Below are positions 22,926 to 34,079 of a DNA stretch of 64,000 nucleotides, piece by piece. The stretch's first letter is position 1. Every line of letters begins with the position of its first letter. The translations under genes and the position numbers were made by a program. The stretch spans positions 46,824,501 through 46,888,500 of the forward strand of contig NC_071671.1 in the NCBI RefSeq assembly GCF_028554725.1, written 5' to 3'. The stretch comes from Zeugodacus cucurbitae (Eukaryota; Arthropoda; Insecta; Diptera; Tephritidae). The notes beneath the pieces are model-generated. The model made no database searches. It saw nothing but the letters and a program-made list of their open reading frames with translations, and had not been told where the DNA came from.

Positions 22926-25160
22926 GAAACAAACTAAAGAAACGAGTGGATTGTATCTTTTCAGAAAAATTAGATACCCAAATTGTCTTCCGGCTACAAG
23001 ATCACTGCATTGTCTTCTCAGCGGAGAAAGCTTCGTTATGTCAGAAAGTGAAATATGATTATTATCATAGATAACTAAACGGCTTTAAAATCATTAAAGT
23101 CTCCTACGATCACATGGAATGAAAGAATGCCTAGTTAACGTCATATTTCATATTAAACCTGCAATGGGTTCCAGAGCATAATGCTTGGAAAGTGCAAACA
23201 GATGAACTAGCCTGACTGGGCACCAGTTTACGGAATTTACAGTTTACTGGGTACCAGTTTACAGTTTACAGTTTACAGTTTACACTTTATATAATTTAAT
23301 ATATACCCCAAGGTGGTTCAGAGGTAATTCCAGTCCCTATAGATTCACAATGAGCCTCCCTAGGTGCGTTCACAGTCAACCAATATGCGAGTACCAAACC
23401 TTGGTTGAAAATGTTTGAAACAGAGTACCCATATTGCTCAGCTAAATATTCTTGACACAGCTTGAGCATTAATTAACCTGATGTGGACGTGACAGTAACA
23501 GTTGCTATTATAAAAATGTCTATTAAACTTTCATTAGACACCGTTCTTCATACCAGAATAGCACCTGCGCAATCGTTTCATATTATTTTTGTAACAAGAC
23601 TTAATTTGTTTATCCACTCCTTCTAAAAGATAAATATTTAATATTAATTTATATGATGGATTACATTTCTTCTTCGTTCTTCGCTTTCTACTCCCACTTA
23701 CGCACGTATAAAGTTCTGTTAACATTCAAGCTCTGTAAACCGCAATGAAATAAAACTTTTATTCTCAGTCTTTCTTAGAAAACGATATTATAGAGAAGAA
23801 TTCACTCCAAATCCAAAGCTCAACTTTCATATAACAGAAGAATTTCACAAATTAATGGGAAAATTATAAAACTTACTAATTATTCTGACTAATAGCAATA
23901 GTTGTAAAATAGTATTAATAATCTTATTATGGAAAACAGCTATATTTAATATTTTCAACTCGACGATAAGAATAGCTAGTTAATGATTACATCATTGCTT
24001 TAAATACTTAATAAGGTCAACGTATTTAAAACGAATTAATACCATTTTGAATTGAATAAATTTAAAAGTAATTAAATTATAGTGTAAAGTAAAAAAATAA
24101 TTGACAACATGCACATTACTTAATTTTATTTATATATTTCTCCAACCAACATTATTAATACAAAATATAGTTTCCCATTTGTTTCCAGTGCATTCAGTTA
24201 ATTCCACTTAATCAGTTGATTTATGCAATAGCAATTCTAGAATGTGTTCATACTCATAGCTGATGCTCATATTATTTGGAATATAATATATACTCATGTG
24301 GGCATGTGTCATAACCGTATTTCTTAGTCGTGCACAAATGTCAACAATTGTTGGCGATGACACAATCGCCTCGCATGTCAGATGTCAAAGAAGAAAGCAA
24401 GCGCCACTTAAAAGCAAACAATCGCCTATTGTCCAGTCGATACGATGCTAATTTTTGTAAACCACAAAGCTATTTTCTATTCAATGTTTTTTTCATATGT
24501 GCATATGTATGTAGGTAGTACAGATAGATATGTATGTGGAAATGATTCACTTGTATGTCATCATACGTTTTTAAATATTGTTTCAGATGATTTCAGTTTG
24601 TAAAGCTACTGTGAAGTAACTTACTTATATAGTACATGTATGTAATACCGAAAGTATAACAATTATTATTTCTATAAATCCTTAGGCTTCACGAAGTCAA
24701 GTGCTATAAGCTCTATACTATTATATGTCACCTATATAACTCAACCGTTTCTTGCGAGCGAGTGAAATATGCTTAACTATTTTGTCACTTTGCCGAGTGA
24801 GATCTCCCACTATACACATACTATATGATGACAGAAAGAGAGAGAACCACAGAGGGTTTGTAAAATCAAACATCAATTGAAAGATATACATACATTATTG
24901 TAGAACGACTGCTCCGGACCTTAATCTCGTACAGAAAGGTGAGCAATCACTCGCCAAATAAGGCAGCGATAGTAACCTTGAGTTAGCTAACCATACCTTT
25001 GAATTGCATCGAACTAATTCATGATATGACTATTATGGTTACTTGATCACTGCGGATTATAGGGAATTCCTGTGAACTTGGAAAGAATAATTCTTTTGTT
25101 TCAATATTAGATAAACAAAAATGGTCTGATTTCCACTGTGGGGTTTCTAAATAATGGAGA
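22926..25160. other. Noncoding stretch with LINE tail fragment and heptamer repeat
   Basis: It holds a heptamer array (23254-23284) and a short segment (23294-23380) sharing GTGGTTCAGAG and TTCACAATGAGCCTCCC with the LINE end at 1606-1680, probably the 3' untranslated region of the preceding relic. The rest, to 25160, is AT-rich without recognised genes. A GAGAGAGA run lies at 24836-24846. Confidence 0.5.
23254..23284. repeat. AGTTTAC heptamer tandem repeat
   Basis: Four to five consecutive AGTTTAC units, with two more scattered copies just upstream (23225, 23240). Confidence 0.9.
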
Positions 25161-25164
25161 GATG

Positions 25165-25430
25165 ATCTTCACGTACAGGACTGGACAACTAGTCCCAGCT
25201 GTGTGACCGGTCATTGTCCAATTGACGACCATGTGATACCAGTTGACGAAGTTGTTTTGAAAAATTCAAAATAAATTAGTCACATTTCTTTCTTGATTGT
25301 CCCTCCATTTCGAGATCAATGCTGGAACACCTTGGGCCTCACACTTTCAACCAGTTGACACTAAATCGGTAAAGGAGGTATGTACCAAGCTGATTGGCTC
25401 AAACCCCTTTTTCAGTGCATGAAATCCAAC
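25165..25430 (+). pseudogene. Non-LTR retrotransposon C-terminal (post-RNase H) relic
   Basis: Plus-strand fragments read VTGHCPIDDHVIP and, after a frameshift, HFFLDCPSISRSMLEHLGPH and TFNQL. The pattern is the conserved end of ORF2 in many Jockey/I/R1-type elements: LTGHC..., a CxxC...H...C knuckle, then H-x-L-x-x-C-P-A-L-x-x-x-R-x-x-x-L-G. Stops and frameshifts are frequent. It may belong to the same insertion as the relic at 22466-22925, but about 2.2 kb of unrelated-looking sequence lies between them. Confidence 0.5.
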
Positions 25431-26195
25431 TTCAAGCGTTTTCTGATTTTACAGAAGGCCAAAATAGCTGTCCTTAATTGTCCAAAAGCGATCCCTGTTT
25501 CGGAAAACAGCTATAGAAAATAACTTAATCTCTCTCACTTAACGTAACATAAGTTTCTTATTCTCCAGCCTCATTGTAGTACTATTGAATTACCCACAGG
25601 AGACTTTTTCTAAAACATGGGTTACTTTTAGAATTTTTTTAAACGAGTCTCATAAGTACTTTGCAAACAGTTATTCAATTTTCTCCGACACCAATGAAAG
25701 CATAACCTCATGGATATAGGCCATTCTCGTCATATTCGCTTGACACTTTCTCCCAGCTTATCCTATAAAATGTCACTTGGACACAAAACTAATGGCGTTA
25801 ACTGAAATGACAGTAATATGCGCAGAAATTATGTGCAATAAACTTGCTTGATAACGACTTATACACACAAACATATATACATATAGATTTACTTAAGTAC
25901 GTGCAGGCATACGCAGCGCCCTGTCGGAAGTAACTTTTGCGAAAAAAATAATACTTGCATGCCCAGCCTTTTGCTATTTTCGCACGCAAATGACATAAAA
26001 ATGTATGTATTTATAAAAACAAGAAAAACAAAAAACTATTATGTATATTTACAGAACAGCATGAACTCGTTACAAATGACATGATTCTTACATTTCACAA
26101 CTTTCCACTATGCACACTCGTGCCTGTGCTTCGTTTGTGCTCTTCCTTTTTCTTCAACTCACTCCCGGCGTTATTTACCGGCTGCGTGCACGAGT
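25431..26195. other. Noncoding stretch
   Basis: No gene or element is recognised. The minus-strand frame at 25798-25989 includes microsatellite-derived residues. Confidence 0.5.
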
Positions 26196-26199
26196 ATTC

Positions 26200-26455
26200 G
26201 GTATTGCTGTCAAAAGTTTTTGCACTCGACGCAACGCTTTTGGCCTGTCAAACCTTTGATATCATCACTGCTTGCTGCTTACCTGTCAGCCCGTCAATTC
26301 ACCACTCACCTCCCCCGCCTTTCTTCACCTTAAAACTATGCTCGAGCGCTTCTTTGCCATTATCATACATATCTGTATGTATGTGTTTGGGTGTGTGTTT
26401 ATGTGTGACATTTGCTTTTGGCAGATCAACGATTGTCATTTTGCCTGTCATTTCT
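26200..26455. promoter_or_regulatory. Cluster of four CTGTCA motifs; candidate enhancer
   Basis: CTGTCA occurs at 26207, 26245, 26283 and 26445, all in the same orientation, in a C/T-rich, non-AT-rich segment. CTGTCA/TGACAG is the core bound by TALE homeodomain proteins of the Meis/Homothorax and TGIF types. A plus-strand 139-codon frame covers the block but has low-complexity composition and is overlapped by another frame, so I do not call it coding. Function is inferred from motif clustering only. Confidence 0.25.
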
Positions 26456-29400
26456 GTAACTCTCGGCGTTGCGTGGCTTGGCAGTTGTAAGCCATATTAA
26501 CAGAAACGTGCTAACTGTTTCATCATACATAACATGGAACATACACAGCACAAAACGTTTGTATAAACTGCGTTTTTTTCTTTTTGTTATTGTTGTTGTT
26601 GTTTGCCATTTATTATTACTACAAAACTGGCAATGCTGTTGTCGTTATCGAAATGACTCTGCGGCACGTAGTCTCAATGGAGATTTCGCCATACCGATTT
26701 CAATTCCACTCCTCCTTGTGTAAATACACTTAAGAATACGGCGACTATATGTACATATGTATAAAACGGGCTGTTTGCATAAGTGCTAAATATATATATA
26801 TATACATATATACTTATGTATGTACATAGTAGTTTTACAAAGTAATCTTGGCATTACGTTATGCAAAAATGTCTATAGTAAATATGATTTTACGTAAACA
26901 TGCATATAAACTCAGCTGAGTATATAGGCACTGTCCGCACATTGCAGTATTTGCACGAACACTCGCCCATTGACTGACGGAAAATTGTCATAAAACGTGT
27001 GTACGTCCGCTTTTCGTGGACAACTTTTGTGTCGTTTAATATTTTCAAATGATTTTTAGCACTCACGATGAAATCTTTATGATTGCATAAGAGGCGGGGA
27101 CGGTAACTCAAGCAAAAGTAAAGGCTCTCAAGGCAAATATCATTTCCTTCTGCTTAAAAACTATATAGAAGTAGTATGTCAGGAAAATAGCAGCAGATAT
27201 CCTTCCTGATGATTTATAAAATAAAAACCTTCTTTAGTGTTCTCATATTCCCAAACTCTCCTGATCATTAAAAAATACTACGTAGTTCTTTATGAAGAAT
27301 GAGATGGTCAAGAGAAATTTTCTGTAGCTTATTTCTTCCAAAATCAACTTGGACAAAAGACAAACATATCGAAAGTCTAGTACTTAGATTTCTTTGAAGA
27401 TATATAAATATGTTAAAGAACCACGACTAGTGTATAAATTTGGTGATTTTTATTTGATTACAAATACCATTCACTTTACTGACGATTTGTTAACCCATAA
27501 TTCGAAGTTCTATAAAAATGTTTTATGCGGCATTTTGGCTAACTGCGATTCCCTAGCCGCTAGAAAGATTCCTTTAATTCAACTCGGAAAAAACAAGCAT
27601 GATCTAAAATCAATATAGCTAATTCAGAAATAGCCTCAATCACATACACAACATTTTCTCTTTGAAAAATATTGCAATTATTCTCGAGCTGAATCGATCA
27701 AAGTCGGATAAAAGCAAACGTAGCCATTTTCCCTGCATATAATAGTTCCACGCTACAATGCCAACAATTGAAAGCATTTCATGCCGCCATTTTATGGGCG
27801 AGTGGTTGAGAAAATTACAGACATACGCTCACTACACTCATAGCGACTCACAAAGGTACAAAAGCAAAGTGCAACGATGTTCTATTAATTGCGAATTCTC
27901 TAGCTGCTTTGAAAAATAAATAATTGGAAAAAAACTTCATTAGATCAGAGCTGTTAAAGTAAACTTCATTTGCAGGCAGTTAATTGCATCCATATCTACT
28001 ATACGTATGTAAGTGAATATAGATGGTATATCTAAATACATATATACATATTTGATTATTCAGATATTGTATGTATATAGTATATATGACATATATGTAT
28101 GTATTTGCGTCGCATTTTCATTGGCAAGTTTTTGTTTGTTCTTCTATAAACTTATATAAGAAGGTAGTGTACAAACTGGTTAGGAAAAATACATTTTCAG
28201 AAAATATTCCTCACTGAAATTGAACTAATCAGAAAAGCTTAATAGTTGTACCAATTTGTTTGTAAAATTGGTGAAAAAGAAGAGTAGAGAGTATCAAACT
28301 AAATCCTATAAAATCGTGCCTCACAATATAAGATGAACTAGGGAGTTATTAAACTTTTTGTAACTACTAAACTAGTACATTTTATATCAACATATGTCAA
28401 TTGTGTGACTTCTACCAATAAATATATTCAACTTGTTGTGAACTACTTCAGTCGATTTCATTGCAGGGTATGCAGAAATGTTCCACTGTATATATTAGTG
28501 TTTATTCAAGTGCATTTATAGAAACTAAATTGCAACGTTGAAGGCACAGCTCACATAGTCGAAGATGACAGGTTTCTGAACTTTCAAATAAATATTTAGA
28601 TTCATGTGAGTTTTCCATAGACATGCTGTTCGTTAGCTTAATAATGATTACTAATAGTGAAGGCTACCTCTTATTGATCTAATAGCACTTTTCATTTAAT
28701 AAAGCTTTCAAAAAAATTCAATCAAAAATAAAGCTGCAACCGGATTTACATCCTTTGAGTATTATCGCGAATATTCACAATATACTACCGAATACTTTGA
28801 GTGAATTCGAATTTTGTGTTATGCTTTGCGGCGAAATCTAATAAATTGACAGCAGAAACACAGAAAGTCCGACATTACATAAAGTGGAATATTTTCTATA
28901 ACTTCCAAATTGGCTTAGACCGAAATTGGAACACATTACAAACAGTTTGCAAGGCCTTACCATCTCACCGACCCTCAGTAACCAAGTGGTGTTAACGAAA
29001 GCATAAGAACTTAATTTTTAAATTTGAAAACCGTACACAGTAATATTATCTGATGAGATCGGCAAAAGTTACTTTTGAGATCTGATTGAAGGAAATCTAG
29101 AATAATCGCTAGATTGAAATTCCAAAGATTCGGATTAATCTGAAGAAATATGAAGTTGTACAGAGATTTGTATGCAAATTAGTTATCAATAAATTTCATG
29201 AAATGTCTTAAAATCGATTGGGGGGTTTTCGGATAGATAGCAAAAAATAAGCATTATACATATATGAGTCATTTTAAGAAAAAAGTAAATTATTATTACT
29301 ACATATTCAAAGAAACGTTAACTTCGTATTAAACCTGTAAGCAAAAATTTAAAAAAATATCGTTTATAACGGCTCTGTGTTAACGATCGATTAATGTGTC

Positions 29401-32171
29401 AATTGTTATCAGTCGTTGAATCTTTTGTCGCTAAGTCGATACGAAAGTATTTTAATTTATTTATTATTCAAATGAAAAAAAACAGTTATAAAGCCTCCGG
29501 AGGTAATAAAATTTACGACAAAATTTGGTAAAATGTGTCTACAAAAGAACTGGTTATAGTAGACAGCGACATTACTGCGTTGAACCAACTCCCGTTTTAT
29601 TCTTATACAGTAACCTCGCATACAGTATTTATTCTATTCTATTCTCATATTTGAGTACATTTATAAGGTTAGTCCGAAAAATCAGTGACTATTCAATGTT
29701 TGAAAAAAAATCTGATATTATTGATTCTTGACATAATGAATCATATCTTTTCATCGATTCGTGCCACTTAAAAGCAACATTTAGAGCTTCAAAAGCTGCG
29801 TGAGATGATACGTGAAACACCTCCCCATCATCAGTTAATATTTGGAATCCAAGGTCACCCACTCCTTAATATTCTCTTCATGTCAATCTTCACCAATGCT
29901 AAGAATTTTCATTGCTTTTGTTATTTCTTTAAAATCGTCGTGCAGATCAATTGCAGAATTAGATAAAGCAAATGGGATGAAAGAGAATCACACATAGAAA
30001 ATGAACTACTCAATATATGGTAAAACTGTCCGACGTGGTAAAACTGACGGTGAGGCTAAACCTGTAGAAGGTCAGAAATGTTCTTTTTGGGCGAATACCT
30101 CTGCTTCAATAGCTTGTTCAGTCAAGATGAATTGATTAGCTCTCAAAACAATTTTAAGTGAGTCTCTTTTTATTGGACATTATAAGGTTTTTTTGGGATC
30201 TTTACCTTGGTAGAAGTGACAGCTACTTAAGAACGGGCCAACTGGTCAAGAAAAGTGTATTTCTTCAAATGCTTTATCGATCCATCCTCGTACATAAATT
30301 ATGACCGCTAGCATGAAAGCGCATAACCCATAACAATTCGTATGTTAATTTTTCCAGTTTCTAACGTGGGAGTTTAATTTTTTCGGAAAAAATTCGCGCA
30401 TAAATTTCAACTTAACGCTAATGATACAAAGCAAACACCAAATAAAAAGTGACAAACGGCAATACTTACTTGTTACGTATACTACCCTTTGACTGCTAGA
30501 AGAATTTGCGCCGATATACTGACTTACCTGTTTAAATATGAATTCTGTACGAATATATGCAGGTAAAAACGGGTATTTGCTGTTTACTGCTGTGTTTCTC
30601 GCTTATTTCGCAGCTTTCGAAGCGAGTATTCAACGAAGCGGCTTAGATAGCTAGCTAATGCCTTCAACTCGACAAATGTTCTTTGCATTGCACACAAAAC
30701 GGGCAAGCTACATACCCACATACTAACTTACAAGCAAACAGCAAATGAAGTTTTTACCTGCACAAAATGTACAATTTATTAAAAAACCAAACGACATACT
30801 CGTTCACATACTCGTATGTGATCGTCGTAAAAACTTCAAGGTGAACTGCTCTTCTAAATGCCAAACGCAAAGCGCAAAGCGATCCCAACAGCGATCGAGC
30901 GTTGTTCGTTCCACACAGATGTGGCTCTAAATTACGCCGCTTGTTGTTGTTACTGCTGTTGTTGTACAGGATTATGTGAACGCATAATTATAATAGATGA
31001 CTGATCCATCAGCTAAAGCTACCCAAAATACGAGTGTGCTGCGAATGTTAAAAGTTTTGTAACGCCTTTGGAGTCAATTCTAATTTACAGTGTTTCCCAG
31101 TAAGACGGCTAAGATCAAATATCCAAGCGCATAACCCGCACAGATGTGCTCGCGTTCTTGGCGATTTGGTAATAACATTTGATTGGCATATTCTTAATTA
31201 CAGGGTCGCATTATTGATGACCTTTTCGGCGTCGATCGGTTGGCAAAATCGGTAAACACAGTTGCTTTACAATTTTATTTTCATTTTTGAATACAAATAT
31301 GTTTTGAATCGTGGTGTTTGGGCGTCTGGTTATAGCTCTGTAGCAGTCAAGGGTAAGTAAGAAATAGTACAGTTGTGGTTGAAGTTTGTTCGTACGTGTG
31401 AGATTTGGTTCTTGACCGTGAACTCTTAATTAATTTACTTTAATTAATATATTTATATTAATTCTCACTCTATACGCAGTCTCTCCTCAATCATCAAAAA
31501 GTTCTATCATAATCCCTTAATAGTCTAACCAAAGATAGCGAATATCTTTCGTTTGCATATGTAAGACACTTACCGCTCAGAGCTTCGACCAACGTAAAGC
31601 TTTGTTCTTTCCTTGTAAACATTTACTTTCACGTAAAATAAGACTACTTTACCTGATATCAACCTTAAATTCGGGACTGAAAGGTCTACATTTAATAACG
31701 GTAATTCCTCAATGAGGTAATTTAATACTTTTTTTTTGAAGGATTAAGAATGATAATTCTTATAACTTCTTAAAACAAAAACATTCTACTATTAGGTTCC
31801 TGAAACGTATTCTTAAACTATTTCAGTACCAACTACCTACTAGTTCCCAGGTTTTCTACGAAATCTGAGAGGCAAATCTAGTTGGAGATGAAGAGGGAGT
31901 CGTATATCTTAGTTTGGTAAAGTCTACGAACATCTCTATACAATATTAAGAATATAATCAAACCGCAAAATATAGCTATATGGTCCGGAGCATACCAGTA
32001 ACTATGGACAAGTCCATTTTGCGTGGGAAAAAGCTTACAGAAAATCAGTTCAGAGTAGTAGTAAAGAAGGACTAATTCTATATTAACCGAAATTAAATTA
32101 CAAGTGCTTCGGTTTTTAATATTTAGGAACCAATTTGGAACTCTCCAATTACCAAATATTCCCTTGTGACT
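26456..32171. other. Long AT-rich noncoding stretch
   Basis: No gene, RNA or complete transposon could be supported across this 5.7 kb. A TA microsatellite occupies 26790-26814. Two GCCATTTT motifs (Pho/YY1-like core) lie at 27728 and 27787. Short frames (26890-27111, 27394-27618, 28801-28995, 29525-29731, 30745-30930) have no recognisable domains and AT-driven composition. Confidence 0.45.
26790..26814. repeat. TA/TACATA microsatellite
   Basis: An uninterrupted TATATATATATATACATATATAC-type run, one of the many short TA/CATA microsatellites in this window. Confidence 0.9.
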
Positions 32172-32787
32172 TTAAGGGATTTTGTCACGTAAAAAATTAC
32201 CTATTTTCAATATTTTTTTTTCAAGTAAAAAATTTTTTATTTAATCCAAAATTTTTTCTGTCTTATAGATACATATTTAAAGAAAAATTTCTGAAATTTA
32301 AAAAAAAGTAAAACTCAGGATCATCCAAAATGAAAAAACAAAAATAAGTGTTTAGGTAGACCATAATCTCGTGCTTGAACGAAGGAAAAACAAAAAAAGA
32401 GAAAATTAGAATTTTGGTAAATATTTTTCCAAAAAAATAAAAATTTTGGTAAAATTTGCTTGACATTTGTTTTTTTTTAATAGTTGTAATTAAAAAAAAA
32501 AAATAAAATCCTTCATTCAAGCACGAGTAAATTGTATCTCGAACACTTGTGCAAAATTTCATCAAGATCGGTTGAGTAGTTTTCGAGATGAAAACATGGT
32601 TCCAAGAAAAACGCGTTTAAAGTTTTGAGTAACAATAATACCTGACTTGGAGCGCACACCTTCCAAAGGCTGTATCTCCGGAACTATTATTCGGATCGAA
32701 TCAATATTCTTGAGATGTTGTAGAAATTAATAAGCCAAGAAAAAAATTGTTTTTTTTTGAATCCACGTAACCAATGTAACCCCTTAA
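32172..32787. mobile_element. Nonautonomous TTAA-bounded element (MITE-like), copy 1
   Basis: The segment runs from TTAAGGGATTTTGTCACG to ACCAATGTAACCCCTTAA: inverted ends TTAAGGG/CCCTTAA with the TTAA shared at both edges. TTAA target duplication is the hallmark of piggyBac-superfamily insertions. It contains no transposase. The interior carries TTTCATCAAGATCGGTTGAG and CCAAAGGCTGTATCTCCGGA, and parts of this recur in the second copy at 36929-37366. The minus-strand frame at 32263-32565 is low-complexity and not a gene. Superfamily assignment is inferred from the TTAA only. Confidence 0.55.
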
Positions 32788-33938
32788 GACTCTAAGCCAC
32801 CAAATTCTACGTTGTTTTATTTTTCAAATGAGATTTTTCTTATCTTATTTGTGTTGAGCCTAATATTTCCAAGAATGATCTGCTCGTGGTAACTAGTGCC
32901 ACTTTAAAAACAATTATATGAGCAATAGAAATGTATCTGAAATAAAATTAAGGCATTTTTGCTTCAGTTTTGTATTCACTTAATTTTAGTAAAATAAAAA
33001 CTTTAATTGAGCGGCAACCGTACACATAAAAAAATATAATTAAAATATTTTTAACTGTAATATTTTCAATTTCAGTTCGTTACAAATTACGTTGCTTACA
33101 TAATACATTTTTTTAACTGAATTTCAAACATGTGGCAACGCAACAATACTGCATTTCAAATAGCATTTAATAACTTTCAGCATAAATTTAAGCATCTTAT
33201 GATCAGGGCAAGTGTCAGTCCAAAACATCCACACATCTGATTATAACGATCTTGCCACAATAAGAAGAAGAAGCAGAAATAAACATGCGCCGTCCAAGCA
33301 GCGATTAAATCAGCAAGTGATTAGAGTTTTACAGAAATTTAATAAAAATGCTTGAACTCAATTAAGCTTTAGCTATCTGCGCTGCGCACTCAGCCAAGGT
33401 TAACCAAACAACTAACAGCCATTTGCCGATACACTCGCACGCGTATTGGTTGCGCTCGCTTGGGATTTTATGGCCGCCTTCAGCAGCCAGCAATTGCTAT
33501 TATTGATCATGTAAATATCTATGTATTTATTTACCAATATATCTGCCTTTGTTATTGTAGTTGTTGTGTTTGTACTGTAAGCCTCCATTGCGGTGACTCC
33601 CTAATGTAATGGCGTTGCCTATAATTAAATTCAAATACACACATACATATATATTTTCAAGTAAATATATATGCATTTACTGCATGACTGCAACGGCGCG
33701 CTAAAAGTCAACGCCAGTCACAATCATTTGAACGGCAGTAATTAAGTTGGTACGCCGCACACTGTGCGAATCTCACCTTGAAAACAGCAATTAGAATGCA
33801 AAGTTCATGTTTATCATACGACATGTTGGGCCGCTGCAGTGTCGCATGCTTACATATACACTCATACATATATACGGGCATTATAAACATGTATGCATTT
33901 GTATACAAATTATAGAAAACAGTTGAGATTTACAAATA
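32788..33938. other. Noncoding stretch
   Basis: No gene is supported. Sequence from about 33290 to 33620 is less AT-rich and less repetitive than average and could be regulatory. A GTGGCAAC motif in AT-rich context is at 33129-33140, as in the 10.8-11.2 kb region. ACATAC microsatellites lie near 33640-33660 and 33850-33870. Confidence 0.45.
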
Positions 33939-34079
33939 TTTTTTTTTTTTTTCAATATTTCCTTATTTATTGAATCTGCTTGTTTTTAAGCCTAACAACA
34001 AGTTATAAAATCTTAAATCTATTTAAAAGCTAGACAAGCTCAACCAAGTGATTGAGCTGTATTGGTGAAACGTTGCTCT

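Noticed and set aside
26081..26500. 139-codon plus-strand open frame
   Set aside because: C/T-rich low-complexity DNA with overlapping frames 26272-26490 and 26469-26723. No motif, signal or conserved pattern.
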